This document shows positions 18,707 through 28,540 of a DNA stretch of 64,000 bases, in pieces. Made by a program: the position numbers and the translations under genes. Each line of letters starts with the position of its first letter. Position 1 is the first letter of the stretch. This stretch comes from Nanobdellota archaeon (lineage in GTDB: Archaea > Nanobdellota > Nanobdellia > Woesearchaeales > UBA9642), in the NCBI GenBank assembly GCA_021813435.1, contig JAKAKR010000008.1, forward strand, positions 1 through 64,000, given 5' to 3'. The notes beneath the pieces are model-generated. The model did no database searches. It was given only the letters and a program-made list of their open reading frames with translations, and was not told the DNA's origin.

Positions 18707-21700
18707 ATGACGAAAATGAAAAAGAGGTATGCACAGATTATCGGAGTAGTGATAGTGATAGCAGCACTCATTGCACTTATCCCGATGGTCCGTGCAATAA
18801 ACACTTACACGACTTCTGAAATCATGATCAATGTCAGCTATGACAAGCTGCCGGTCACCATCATATCACGAAATCTTACCAGCAGCACAAATCCCGGACT
18901 GGCGTTTGCACTGTATAATCTCACGACAGAATACAATGCGATGAATTTTAGTTACAGCACCTCATTTCTTCCGAATGGAAATTATAAGTTCAGGGTCTGC
19001 GCGCATGATACTGATTACAATATCGCGTGTGGAACGCAGGACTTTATTGTCAATCATCCCAGCTTCAATATCACCATCATCGAGCCCAAGGTCGGAATAT
19101 CGACAAAACCCGTCTATGATATTCTTGTCAGCAGTATTTATGATGCAAACTGCAGGCTTACAGGAAGTGTCAGTGGCAGCGCGTCAATCATAAGCAGCAA
19201 GAAGAATGCATACGCGACGCTTACACCCTATGCGTTTGACGTCACCGGATATACGAGTCACGCAAAATATAATTTTGATGCGAGCGGCTTTGATCTTAAC
19301 AAGGGAAATTATGGTGTTGTCTGGGTGGTCTGCCAGCTCAATAACAGCGATGCAAATCTGAGTCTTGAGAGCAGTTATGACGCTAAACAGATTTATGTAG
19401 GGTATGATGCGACTCCTCCAGTCATCACTGTTGCTGCAAATCCTAATCCAGTCACCAGCCCAAGCGATCTCTATACTGACCTCACAGTCACTTCTGATGA
19501 TGCCGTAGTCTGCAGGATTGACCATGACGGGGACGCTGCAATCCACTCCTGGTTCAATGGAGTCAATGACAGCATATTCTCCACCTATAATAGAACAAAC
19601 ACCATCCATCTTGATTATAATGGGTTGCTCCTCACTAACCAGCAATACGCACTCACCTATACAGTCACCTGTACTAATCTTGCACAATTGCAGAGCACTG
19701 CAACCTATACGGTCAATTATGTGATTGCAAACAGTCTTGCGATACAATCCGCAATGTCAAATTATACATTCAGCCAGCCCGTCAGTTATACGATTACCAC
19801 AAATATGAATGCTGATTCCTGCAGCATCAATGTGAATGGCTCGACCACATGGCTGCCCATGGTCTCGACAAATAAGCGCAATTTCACTGCGGCAGTGCCG
19901 CTGGGCGCAGGAAATAACATCATCAGCGTGCAATGTGATTCTTCAGTGCCGGGCATTATGCAACGCCACGCCACTGCGCAATACAGGATGGTCTATGATC
20001 GCGCGCCGCCTGCTGCAAGTATCAGCACGAGCAGCAAGACCTGCAGTCTCACCAATATCACATTCCACCTTGATGCCAATGATTCTGACTCGCCGATAAC
20101 GCGCATAGACTATACGGTCACTGGACCAGGCACATTCGCGTATACTGAAAGCGACACGAGCGTCTCAAGTAATGTCATCTCGCAATCTGTAAGTCTTCCT
20201 TCGCCAAGCCTTGCGCCATTATTCACCATCATTCCCGGCGTATCATACTTAGTCAGTGTCAATGTATCCTCTGCCTCTGGACGATCAACAGTCGTACAAA
20301 AGACTCTTACTGGTTCAGTTGCAACTGATGCTGCGTGTCCGGTCTGCGGCGATGGCAAACAGGCAGATCCTGAAGAGTGCGACTATAGTCCGACTGATCC
20401 TAATGCATATTATTTCAAGGCAGGCAAGAATTCATGCACCAATTATCTCTATCAGGATGCAGCGACAAAACAGTGGCTGCCCTATGTCGGAGGGATACTG
20501 CGCTGCAACAAGGACTGCAAATCAGTCAATACCAGCGATTGTAATCCTGCAAAAGTCGAGTATTGCGGGGATAATGTGACGAACAATTTCCCGAATGAAC
20601 AATGCGATGGCAATCCTAACCCTGCGCAATCTAATGTCAAGTTTGACTGGGGAAACATTCCTGCAACAAAGGACTTGGGATGCCAGGCATTCGGCTTTGC
20701 AGGCGGAACACTGTCCTGTAATCCTCCCGGGACTTTGCGGCAATGCCACTTCAACACCACGCAATGCATTGGCAACGCGCAGCCTTCAACCTGTAAGCTC
20801 GATGATAATAATTATGGACCAGGAGAACAATGCACATTCACTGAGACTGCAAAATCCTCACTGCTCAATAAACTCTCCTGCAATTCATTCAATGCAAAAT
20901 TCCAGGGCGTACTCTCCTGTAATGATCCCATCAACTGCGAAATTGATATCAGCAAGTGCACGATGTGCGGCAACGGGATTGTAGAATCCGGAGAGCAGTG
21001 CGAGATCGGCAATACCACGCAATGTACAACACTCTCCAACGCCACCATAACCTATGTGAATGGCACTGCAAGCTGCAATGCTGATTGCACATGGAATACT
21101 GCATCCTGCGAGCTTCCAGGCGTCTGTGGCGATGGCAGGGTCAACAGCAATGAAGCATGCGATTATAATGCGACAACAGGACGCGTCAGGTTCCGTTCAG
21201 GACAGGATCAATGCAATGATTATTATGCGAATGCTGCAAACAACCAAAAATTTGTCGATGGAGTACTGGGATGCGCAGCAGATTGCAGTGCAGTCCTGAC
21301 CAGTAATTGCGTAGCCAATTATACGACAGGATTCTGCGGCAACAGCAAGATCGATAATTATCCGAATGAGCAATGCGATGGAAATACCTGGGGCAGCATC
21401 ACTTCCTGCAAGGATTTGGGATTTGATGGCGGAACACTTTCCTGCAATCAACCTTATAGCACTGAAGAGTGCATGTTCAATACCAGTCGGTGCACAAAGA
21501 ATGGCGTCCCTGCAGGTGGGAGTTGTGGTGACGGGTATCTCAACCCGGGAGAGCAATGCATCCCGAATGAGAATTTCACTGCATACGGCATATTCTGCAA
21601 ATCATTTGACTCATTCATCAACGGTACACTGAATTGTAATGCAAATTGCCGGATTGATATCAGTGGATGCAGGCGAGCGAATGTATGCGGCGATGGCGTC

Positions 21701-23689
21701 ACAGACCCTCTGGAACAATGCGATTTTACAGGCACTATCAATTGCACCAGTATCGATAGCACAATATATAATGGTGGCACTGCAACATGTCATGGCCCGG
21801 GAAACCCACAGGCATGCACGTATGATACAAGCAAATGTACGCATGCGGCAGTCTGCGGTAACAGCATTCTTGAGTCCGGCGAACAATGCGAAGGATCAAA
21901 TCTTAACAGCATCAGCTGTGCAAGCTTCAATGGCGCGTTCACTAGTGGGAATGTGAGCTGTTTTGCAGCAAATTATTGGGACAGTACCAAACGATGCCTG
22001 GTGAATACGCAATCATGTGTTGCGCCAAAACCTGTCAATTGCACAACAAACACCACCGGCAATGCGAGCAATGCAACAGTATGCAAGAATACGCCAGGGT
22101 ACTGCGGGGATCATAAGGTTGATCCTGGAGAGGAATGCGACGGCGCAGTAAGCAATCCTGCATTCTGGAAATCAAAGATGAATTGCCCGGATGATGTTGC
22201 ATGCAGTGGATGCATGGTGACTTGCGCTGCAAAAGGCGCGCATTGCCTTAACAGCGTCAAGGATGCGGATGAGACTGGTGTTGATTGCGGCGGCCATGAT
22301 TGTACAGGATGCGCGATAAACCAGTTCTGTGTCGTCAATAAGGACTGTCAATCCAAACATTGCGTGAATGCAACATGCGCTCTTGATCCCTGCCTGAATG
22401 GGGTCAAGGATGTATCAAACGGCGAGACTGATACTGATTGCGGGGGAAATAATTGCGCGCCCTGCAGTACGAACCAGACATGCGCAAAAAGTGCTGATTG
22501 CCTATCGAATAATTGCCTGAATGGGATATGCCAGCCGCGACAGTGTGAAAATACTGTACAAGATGGTAATGAGACTGATGTTGATTGCGGTGGTCCAAGC
22601 TGTGACGCATGCGCATTAGGGAAAAAATGCAGTGTAAATACTGATTGCGCATCAAATGCCTGTACTAAAGGAACCTGTACAGTTACCGCGCCACCAAAAA
22701 CTTCCTCGAGTACTGGAACTATACTTATCATTGCAGGAGTGATCCTTATCATCGGCGGCGCAGGATACGTGGTCTATAGGACGTATATTGCAAAGCCGAA
22801 GATGAGCGCAGGCGCAGGAAATACTGATGGCGCATCTATACTATCACCGCTTGGTCCCATGACGAGCGCCAAACAGCAGCAGGCATTGCTTGAACGCCGA
22901 AAGCATGAGCAGGAACAATGGGCGCGGATCCAAAAACGCCTTGGGGAAAAACATGCAGCGAAAGAGAAAGAGCGCTCCTCGCTTCTCGATAAACTCGATG
23001 CAGAAAGCGCAAAACCAAAACCTGACGAAACTGTCAAGAAAGACGCACCGGACGCTATTGAATTTGTCGATATGGATGCATTGACGCGTGAAGTCAAAAG
23101 AAAAGATGAACTCCAGAAGGCAGGCGCTGCAAAACCCGGCAAAGGAAAAACAAATACCGGCAGCGCTAGTAGCGGTTCAAGCGGCAATCTATTCGAGAAA
23201 CTTTCAGGCATCAATGCTGCAGGCGCAAAAGACGCAACAACACATACTGCAACTACAACCGCAGGAAAAACCAGTACAGGGTCCAGTAAGGTAGCTGCAG
23301 GCGCGGCAGGAAAACAGGATAAGACTGCTTTGGATGCAACAAAGAACAAGGATACTGATCCTTTCGCAAAACTCAAAAATATCGGACAAGATGGTTCAGG
23401 CAAGGATATCACGCATAAGCTTGCAGAACTCTCAGGAAAACCCAAGGGGCGGGTTGATGCAATGCTTGAAGTTGCGTCACTGACGAAAAAACAGACGAGC
23501 GAATTATTTTCAAATATGGATCATAAGCAATTGACCTCTGATGTGTTCCAGGAAATCCTTGCAGGGCTTATCAGCACTGGAAAACTCTCTAAGGAAAGCG
23601 TCATGCACTTCCTCTTTGAGTATATGGATAATGGAACGCTCACAAAGGGCGATGTTGCAAAGATTGCTTCTGCACTCAAATTGGTGTGA
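18707..23689 (+). CDS. Giant type I membrane protein with myxobacterial-like Cys repeats and cytoplasmic tail
   Basis: 1660 aa. A signal peptide (KKRYAQIIGVVIVIAALIALIPMVRA) leads into several Ig-like beta domains (to about 540). From about 545 come at least eight repeats of the form CGDG...ExCD, and from about 1180 three units of the type NGVKD...ETDTDCGG...C..C...C....DC.S..C. A membrane helix lies near 1336-1360 (TILIIAGVILIIGGAGYVVY). The ~300-residue inside tail is rich in Lys, Glu, Ala and Gly, with a coiled-coil-like part (ERRKHEQEQWARIQKRL), a Gly/Thr-rich linker and a terminal helical domain ending in GDVAKIASALKLV. A big ectodomain wired to an interior domain suggests a receptor or an anchor linking the surface apparatus to the cytoplasm. 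Alternative start at 18716. Confidence 0.75.
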   Translation: MTKMKKRYAQIIGVVIVIAALIALIPMVRAINTYTTSEIMINVSYDKLPVTIISRNLTSSTNPGLAFALYNLTTEYNAMNFSYSTSFLPNGNYKFRVCAHDTDYNIACGTQDFIVNHPSFNITIIEPKVGISTKPVYDILVSSIYDANCRLTGSVSGSASIISSKKNAYATLTPYAFDVTGYTSHAKYNFDASGFDLNKGNYGVVWVVCQLNNSDANLSLESSYDAKQIYVGYDATPPVITVAANPNPVTSPSDLYTDLTVTSDDAVVCRIDHDGDAAIHSWFNGVNDSIFSTYNRTNTIHLDYNGLLLTNQQYALTYTVTCTNLAQLQSTATYTVNYVIANSLAIQSAMSNYTFSQPVSYTITTNMNADSCSINVNGSTTWLPMVSTNKRNFTAAVPLGAGNNIISVQCDSSVPGIMQRHATAQYRMVYDRAPPAASISTSSKTCSLTNITFHLDANDSDSPITRIDYTVTGPGTFAYTESDTSVSSNVISQSVSLPSPSLAPLFTIIPGVSYLVSVNVSSASGRSTVVQKTLTGSVATDAACPVCGDGKQADPEECDYSPTDPNAYYFKAGKNSCTNYLYQDAATKQWLPYVGGILRCNKDCKSVNTSDCNPAKVEYCGDNVTNNFPNEQCDGNPNPAQSNVKFDWGNIPATKDLGCQAFGFAGGTLSCNPPGTLRQCHFNTTQCIGNAQPSTCKLDDNNYGPGEQCTFTETAKSSLLNKLSCNSFNAKFQGVLSCNDPINCEIDISKCTMCGNGIVESGEQCEIGNTTQCTTLSNATITYVNGTASCNADCTWNTASCELPGVCGDGRVNSNEACDYNATTGRVRFRSGQDQCNDYYANAANNQKFVDGVLGCAADCSAVLTSNCVANYTTGFCGNSKIDNYPNEQCDGNTWGSITSCKDLGFDGGTLSCNQPYSTEECMFNTSRCTKNGVPAGGSCGDGYLNPGEQCIPNENFTAYGIFCKSFDSFINGTLNCNANCRIDISGCRRANVCGDGVTDPLEQCDFTGTINCTSIDSTIYNGGTATCHGPGNPQACTYDTSKCTHAAVCGNSILESGEQCEGSNLNSISCASFNGAFTSGNVSCFAANYWDSTKRCLVNTQSCVAPKPVNCTTNTTGNASNATVCKNTPGYCGDHKVDPGEECDGAVSNPAFWKSKMNCPDDVACSGCMVTCAAKGAHCLNSVKDADETGVDCGGHDCTGCAINQFCVVNKDCQSKHCVNATCALDPCLNGVKDVSNGETDTDCGGNNCAPCSTNQTCAKSADCLSNNCLNGICQPRQCENTVQDGNETDVDCGGPSCDACALGKKCSVNTDCASNACTKGTCTVTAPPKTSSSTGTILIIAGVILIIGGAGYVVYRTYIAKPKMSAGAGNTDGASILSPLGPMTSAKQQQALLERRKHEQEQWARIQKRLGEKHAAKEKERSSLLDKLDAESAKPKPDETVKKDAPDAIEFVDMDALTREVKRKDELQKAGAAKPGKGKTNTGSASSGSSGNLFEKLSGINAAGAKDATTHTATTTAGKTSTGSSKVAAGAAGKQDKTALDATKNKDTDPFAKLKNIGQDGSGKDITHKLAELSGKPKGRVDAMLEVASLTKKQTSELFSNMDHKQLTSDVFQEILAGLISTGKLSKESVMHFLFEYMDNGTLTKGDVAKIASALKLV

Positions 23690-23925
23690 ATGAGAGGGCG
23701 CATGCGACAAAAGCTTGCGCAACTGACGCCACGCATCTTGTGAAAGGAAAAGTGAAGTAAGAAAGTCATCAGCTAGCGAGCTGTCGATTAATAACGCCAA
23801 AACAAATAACTCGGGAAACAAATTATGATATGTACGATGCGAGCCTGATGACTTGCATCATATTCGCAACTTAATTGCCCTTGCAAAGAAAACTATAAAA
23901 AGGGCAGAGCCAAGTGTAGGACAGT
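23690..23925 (+). other. Non-coding gap inside the surface cluster
   Basis: No gene is supported. A box TATAAAA at 23894-23900 lies 27-30 bases before the ATG at 23926, so a new transcription unit starts here. The segment has short inverted runs (for example CAGCTAGCGAGCTG) but no tRNA-like or repeat signature. Confidence 0.4.
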
Positions 23926-24426
23926 ATGGGACGTATCACTAATATTCGTGGACAGATCATCGGACAGGTATTCATCTATATTATGGTCGGACTCGTCATA
24001 GGAGTCATTATTCTTATCGGGTATAAGGCGATTACCGGCATCACTGCAAAAAGCTGTCAGGTCGAACAATTAGGGTTCCAGACTGATATCGAGGCATTCA
24101 TCGCAAAATACAATTCCTATGGTTCTGTCACCAAAAAGACCATGACAGCGCCCTGCAATTATGAGACTATTTGTTTTGTCTCAGTGGACGCTGATACGGC
24201 TCCGGGAAAATTCAAGTGCGGCAACGTAATCATCCAATCATCTTATGATCCTAAGGCAAAGCAGAATATCTATGTTGTCTCAAAAAAAGCCACACTTCCT
24301 ATTGGATACGCGCCGCTACTCACCACTGCAGATGCGAATAATTGCACATGCATTCCGCAACGGAACGGTAATTTCTACCTGACATTTATTGGACAAGGGT
24401 CCAGGACCAATGTGACTGCATCATGA
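23926..24426 (+). CDS. Pilin-like protein, 166 aa
   Basis: The N terminus ITNIRGQIIGQVFIYIMVGL shows the basic-G-Q cleavage pattern followed by a hydrophobic helix to about residue 36. The remaining ~130 residues form a compact soluble domain with five Cys (KSCQVEQ, APCNYETICF, KCGNV, NCTCIP) and a sequon near the C terminus. The stop overlaps the next gene as ATGA, so it begins a tightly packed set of four pilin-like genes (23926-26594). Size and position resemble minor pilins, but no family was recognised. Confidence 0.7.
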   Translation: MGRITNIRGQIIGQVFIYIMVGLVIGVIILIGYKAITGITAKSCQVEQLGFQTDIEAFIAKYNSYGSVTKKTMTAPCNYETICFVSVDADTAPGKFKCGNVIIQSSYDPKAKQNIYVVSKKATLPIGYAPLLTTADANNCTCIPQRNGNFYLTFIGQGSRTNVTAS

Positions 24427-25487
24427 GCATTGTACGAAAGCGCCGGAACAATAAGCGGGGCGCCATAGAGCTCCAATTCAACTGGATATTTGTATTGGTC
24501 GCAGGTTTCATCATCTTCACATTTATCATCAGCATTATCCTTAGCCAGAAGAAAAGTGCAGATGCTGCGCTCGGAGTGGACATTACAAACCAGATCACTG
24601 CAGAGTTGCAGGGCAAACGCGCCCCGAATACATTCTATGAGGTCACTATCCCGGAAAGTACCTTCACATTCCGCTGCACCAAAGATGATGGGTATTTTGA
24701 CATGAAGATCAGCGAGAGTACGCCGCTTCCCACTGATATTATTTTTACTGACAAGACATTGCAGACCAAAAAACTTTATCTTTGGACCAGAGAATTCCGA
24801 TTGCCCTACACTATAACGACTGTGACCTATCTGACGCAACCGAGCACTGCATTCATCCTCTACAATGCGACAGGAAATACTGCATATACTGTAAATGAAC
24901 TACGGTATCTTGATGAGATATATGCTGATCTTTCGAGCACAAACATCACGCTTCTTGTTGCAAATGGAAATGATATCGCATCAAAGGCAGGACAGTTCAA
25001 GAGATCGCACATCATCTGTTTTGATGGCAACTGCCCGAAAACTATCGCGAATACAAATGTCTATGATATCACTCCTAATCAAACGCTCAACAGTCTTGAC
25101 GCGTACGGAACAATCAAAATTAATGGTGGTGATGAGACAGCATATATCACCAAGACCACACTCTACGGCGCAATATTCTCAGAGAACAAGAATTATTATG
25201 AATGCCAATTGAACAGGCTCATGGGCCAATTCGAGATCAAACGCGAACTCATGCAGACGCGGATTGCACTGCTCGATGAAGGCTATAAAAAAATAAATAA
25301 TGACTGTAGATTCAGGCTGACTGGTCCAGAACAAAGTATTATAGATATGAATATCAGCACGTCATCATCATGGTACAACAATGACACCATAACAAATTCC
25401 AATATGAAGCGCGCATATGACAATACCCTTCAAGTCAATAATGGCAATGAAGACCTCAAGATCCATAGCTGCACGCTACTCTATTAG
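24423..25487 (+). CDS. Pilin-like protein, 354 aa
   Basis: The ATG overlaps the previous stop by 4 bases. The N terminus NNKRGAIELQFNWIFVLVAG carries Glu at the fifth-residue region after the G, as in true type IV pilins, then a hydrophobic helix to about residue 38. The ectodomain is mixed alpha/beta with a Cys-x3-Asp-Gly-x-Cys-Pro turn (ICFDGNCPK) and a helical section near the end (ECQLNRLMGQFEIKRELM). A final Cys lies in HSCTLLY. The gene probably functions with its three coupled neighbours. No enzyme motif is visible. Confidence 0.7.
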   Translation: MSIVRKRRNNKRGAIELQFNWIFVLVAGFIIFTFIISIILSQKKSADAALGVDITNQITAELQGKRAPNTFYEVTIPESTFTFRCTKDDGYFDMKISESTPLPTDIIFTDKTLQTKKLYLWTREFRLPYTITTVTYLTQPSTAFILYNATGNTAYTVNELRYLDEIYADLSSTNITLLVANGNDIASKAGQFKRSHIICFDGNCPKTIANTNVYDITPNQTLNSLDAYGTIKINGGDETAYITKTTLYGAIFSENKNYYECQLNRLMGQFEIKRELMQTRIALLDEGYKKINNDCRFRLTGPEQSIIDMNISTSSSWYNNDTITNSNMKRAYDNTLQVNNGNEDLKIHSCTLLY

Positions 25488-25506
25488 GCAAAAAACCAAT
25501 CACCAC

Positions 25507-26040
25507 ATGATACGACACTCCATATTGAGAAGAGCGCAAATCCAAAGTGTTGAAACCATCGCAGTAGTCATCATTATCATCATTCTCATCATCATCGGGA
25601 TCGCATTCTGGGGCAATGTCAAAAAAAGCGATGTCCAGCAGACTGCAGCAGAATCGCAGGATCTCTCAGTTGTCGAGATATCAAAATATCTCAATGAAAT
25701 GCCAGAATTCAATTGCTACCAGAGCGGTGTCGAAGATGTGAACTGTGTCGATCTCTATAAGATCCTGGCATTCAACGCAACCATGAACAACAGAAGCGAC
25801 CCCGCTGCGCAAGCGCGTGCAGATAAATTCTTTGCATTCTACAGACCATATTTCAAGAATTCAAGGATCGTATTCGAGCAGATCTATCCTGCGCAGAGCG
25901 CATTCAATATCACGATCTATGACAATAATATCAGCAATACGACAACGCGGCAGATCTATCTTCCGGTCATCATCAAAGACAGCATCACTGGCCGCAACAA
26001 TTTCGGAGTCGTCATCGTCGACGGTTACTATCGCCCATGA
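25507..26040 (+). CDS. Pilin-like protein, 177 aa
   Basis: ATG 25507 lies 19 bases after the preceding stop; upstream in-frame ATGs overlap the previous gene and would give an unnatural N terminus. The start MIRHSILRRAQIQSVETIAV has the R-R-A-Q cut pattern and a Glu early in the helix. After the hydrophobic helix (about 17-36) comes a soluble domain with two Cys (FNCYQS, VNCVDLYKIL) and a beta-rich C terminus with sequons. Its last four bases overlap the next start (ATGA). Unknown role within the pilin-like set. Confidence 0.65.
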   Translation: MIRHSILRRAQIQSVETIAVVIIIIILIIIGIAFWGNVKKSDVQQTAAESQDLSVVEISKYLNEMPEFNCYQSGVEDVNCVDLYKILAFNATMNNRSDPAAQARADKFFAFYRPYFKNSRIVFEQIYPAQSAFNITIYDNNISNTTTRQIYLPVIIKDSITGRNNFGVVIVDGYYRP

Positions 26041-26594
26041 ACACGCACATCACATCTCCTACACGAACCGCAAGAGTTCCGGAACGCACACGCAAGGGAC
26101 AGATGGAGGCATTCGGCCTTGCAGTCATCGTCGTCCTCATCATCATAGGATTCTTCATATTCGTGCTCTTTCGCGCACATGAGCGCGCAAACACCCCGGT
26201 CTACCACAATGAGTATATCACTGATCAGACGCCGGTAAAATTCGTGACTGCATTCGTGAACCTTGATGTCGATGAATGCGCCAATTACCAGAACAAGCAG
26301 AATATCGAAAAACTCATCTACGACTGCGCGACAACGCAGACCATACGCTGCGGAACGCAGGACTCCTGCACCATTGTCAACGAGACACTCCACACCCTGC
26401 TTAATGCGACGTTTGTTCAACGGCAGAGTTCGTTCGTCATCTACACCAAAGGGATGGGCGAGCATGACATCCAGGTAAGCTACCTTGGCTGCACTGCAGA
26501 CGCGACAACCGAAAAGGGATACACGGGAATGACGATTATCGCATTATGGCCTTATGCAGGAAATGTTGAAGTATACATGGCATTCTGCAAGTGA
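26037..26594 (+). CDS. Pilin-like protein, 185 aa
   Basis: ATGA overlap with the gene before. The N terminus has a long basic lead (TRTARVPERTRKG) then QMEAFGLAVIVVLIIIGFF, the best match in the cluster to the classical K-G-Q-x3 pilin signal, with Glu three residues after the cut. The ectodomain has Cys at ECANYQN, YDCATTQTIRCGTQDSC and LGCTAD, and at the end AFCK, so several disulfides are possible. It ends the four-gene coupled set. Confidence 0.7.
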   Translation: MNTHITSPTRTARVPERTRKGQMEAFGLAVIVVLIIIGFFIFVLFRAHERANTPVYHNEYITDQTPVKFVTAFVNLDVDECANYQNKQNIEKLIYDCATTQTIRCGTQDSCTIVNETLHTLLNATFVQRQSSFVIYTKGMGEHDIQVSYLGCTADATTEKGYTGMTIIALWPYAGNVEVYMAFCK

Positions 26595-26665
26595 GAATGT
26601 CACCCTAATTCTGCAAGAGTGCAAAAACATCACGCAGATGCCGCAGGTTATGAGAAAAGAATAAC

Positions 26666-26674
26666 ATTTATTAA
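26666..26674 (+). promoter_or_regulatory. TATA-like box before the 37-aa membrane peptide gene
   Basis: ATTTATTAA lies about 27 bases before the ATG at 26697 and fits a leaderless start. Confidence 0.45.
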
Positions 26675-26696
26675 GCATGGTTCTCAAAATAGGACT

Positions 26697-26810
26697 ATGG
26701 AAGATGCAATGTGGGAGAAGCTCACCACTATCATATTCGTTATCGGCATCATCATTGTGCTGCTGATTTTTTTGACACTGGTACTCACACACGCATTAGT
26801 CACGAATTAA
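26697..26810 (+). CDS. Small membrane peptide, 37 aa
   Basis: Reads MEDAMWEKLTTIIFVIGIII then a second half of the same helix ending in THALVTN. It is a single hydrophobic helix with a short acidic/basic N terminus and lacks the K-R-G motif of its neighbours. A TATA-like box sits 27 bases upstream and the next gene follows after 21 bases. It may be a minor subunit or helper of the surface apparatus. Because it is very short, reality depends on conservation in relatives. Confidence 0.5.
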   Translation: MEDAMWEKLTTIIFVIGIIIVLLIFLTLVLTHALVTN

Positions 26811-26831
26811 AGATCAGAGTGGAGAACACCG

Positions 26832-27614
26832 ATGAATAAACGCGGACTGGAAGGAAACCTAACGAACACCATCATCTGGATCATTGCAACAATCCTGCTA
26901 CTCGTCATTGGGATGATGATCTATACTAATTATTCCCAAAAAACCCCTGAAGAAGCATGTAGGGCAAGCGTCGTGATACAGGCAAATACAAAGATAGGGG
27001 GTAAAAGCCCTTTTGATTTTAACTGTCAACGAAAATTTGTCACTATGGGGACTAATCAAGTAAAAACATCATACATTGCTGGTCAAGAGGGAAATCCGGA
27101 AAGCATACAGACTGATACAGGGAAAATCTCTAAATACCCTTCTGCTACGAACGACGTGGTTAATTATGTCATCGCAAATGAAATGCAAAAGTGCTGGTAT
27201 ATGTTTGGTGAGGGAAATGTCGATGTATTCCAGAATAAGGTATTCGCCGATTACAATGCCTGCTTTATTTGCGCAGAAGTGCGATTCAATACCGACGTAC
27301 CAAAAACAGAATTTCACGGACTATTAGAATTTATGAAGACACATAACATTGCCAACCAAAAAGAATCATACCAAGCGTATCTCACAAGCGGACAACAACC
27401 ATACAAGCCGTGGAGTGATCTTGTCGCCGAGAGTAGTGATACATACAATTCGATTTCAACAGAAGACACGCAGTATATTGTATTCATAAAGAATGTGCCG
27501 TGGATTTTGGTGCGCGATTGGAGTATCCAACTAGGAAAAAACAAGAATTCGTATTATGTTGTCATGTATAACGACACCAGTATAAATTACCATTGCAGTT
27601 TTATTGCAAATTAA
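26832..27614 (+). CDS. Pilin-like protein with C-W-Y / C-x2-C domain, 260 aa
   Basis: The N terminus MNKRGLEGNLTNTIIWIIAT is followed by a helix to about residue 30. The ectodomain includes EMQKCWYMFGEG near 118-129 and YNACFICAEVRF near 142-153, then SYQAYLTSG. The gene immediately downstream (27616) has the same three landmarks in the same order, so the two arose by duplication. The paired cysteines (C-W-Y and C-x2-C) may form disulfides or bind metal. The second half of the gene is richer in A+T than its neighbours. Function is unknown. Confidence 0.65.
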   Translation: MNKRGLEGNLTNTIIWIIATILLLVIGMMIYTNYSQKTPEEACRASVVIQANTKIGGKSPFDFNCQRKFVTMGTNQVKTSYIAGQEGNPESIQTDTGKISKYPSATNDVVNYVIANEMQKCWYMFGEGNVDVFQNKVFADYNACFICAEVRFNTDVPKTEFHGLLEFMKTHNIANQKESYQAYLTSGQQPYKPWSDLVAESSDTYNSISTEDTQYIVFIKNVPWILVRDWSIQLGKNKNSYYVVMYNDTSINYHCSFIAN

Positions 27615-27615
27615 C

Positions 27616-28506
27616 ATGAACCGCAAAGCACAGGACAAACTGATTGTTGCAGCAATCGTCGGTATCATCGCTATTATACTCGTATTTGCACTCCTCTACA
27701 ACTTCTATACCTCAACGAAAGAGAAGCTTGCAATACAGGATTGCAAGAATAGCATTGCAGCGCATAGCGTTCTTATGGGAGCAACAGGGCGAGAGGTAAT
27801 CACAGATATTAAATGCCCGACAAGAGATATTGTAGTTGCCAACGATAAGGAAGACGCTGCAAAACGCCAGATTGCAGACGATATGCAGCGCTGCTGGTAT
27901 GAATGGAACAAGGGCGACGGAACATATTTCAAAGGTGATGGAGTATTCTGTCATATTTGTTCAACGTATATATTTAAAAATCCACAGAAGAATGTTAATG
28001 GATTCATACAGTACCTTGCAGAGACGCCCATTGCACACACCTATGCAGGAGATACACCGGGCGTGAGTTATCAGGATTATTTTCAGGGATTCAAAACCCC
28101 GAAGTCTGCTACTGCAATAAAAAATGCCAATATTCAAGATTTGACAAAGGTCGATTATATCGACGCCTCAAAAGAATACACCACTATTTTTGTCTATGCA
28201 TCAAGCAAGGATGCAGTGGATAAAGCAGTGGAAGGCGGTGGACGGACAACGCTAGCAACTGCAGGGATGTTTGGGGTTATAGGTGGAGGCCTAGCAGTAA
28301 CTATAGGACTCGCATCAAACCCTGCAGGATGGATAATAGGAGGAGTATTAGTTGCGGGTACAGGAGTTGCTGCAATCTGGAAAGCACTCGACATCACGCC
28401 CCCCGAGGTCGTGTCATTTATTGTCTTTCGACCATATGATGCAGATCAGCTCAAAGCGATCGGTTGCGAGAAATCGCAGGTCAATGAACAGTCACACACG
28501 GGCTGA
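27616..28506 (+). CDS. Pilin-like protein, paralogue of the preceding gene, 296 aa
   Basis: ATG 27616 lies one base after the previous stop. The start MNRKAQDKLIVAAIVGIIAI has the K-A-Q cut pattern. DMQRCWYEWNKGDG (near 94) and FCHICSTYIF (near 112) match the preceding protein, as does SYQDYFQGF. A second hydrophobic stretch near 215-250, rich in Gly and Ala (FGVIGGGLAVTIGLASNPAG), forms one or two further membrane segments not found in the paralogue. The C terminus may therefore be membrane-embedded or inside the cell. No catalytic motif is seen. Confidence 0.65.
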   Translation: MNRKAQDKLIVAAIVGIIAIILVFALLYNFYTSTKEKLAIQDCKNSIAAHSVLMGATGREVITDIKCPTRDIVVANDKEDAAKRQIADDMQRCWYEWNKGDGTYFKGDGVFCHICSTYIFKNPQKNVNGFIQYLAETPIAHTYAGDTPGVSYQDYFQGFKTPKSATAIKNANIQDLTKVDYIDASKEYTTIFVYASSKDAVDKAVEGGGRTTLATAGMFGVIGGGLAVTIGLASNPAGWIIGGVLVAGTGVAAIWKALDITPPEVVSFIVFRPYDADQLKAIGCEKSQVNEQSHTG

Positions 28507-28540
28507 CCGACTGTAGAGCGCAAGAATTATTGTATTGAAC

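Noticed and set aside
18175-18804. A 209-codon minus-strand frame across the junction of the two giant genes
   Set aside because: Antisense to strong coding sequence, with no sensible domain and no promoter.
22774-23445. A 223-codon minus-strand frame rich in Ser, Phe, Ala and Pro
   Set aside because: It is the mirror of the low-complexity Lys/Ala/Glu tail of the 1660-aa protein; composition alone opens the frame.
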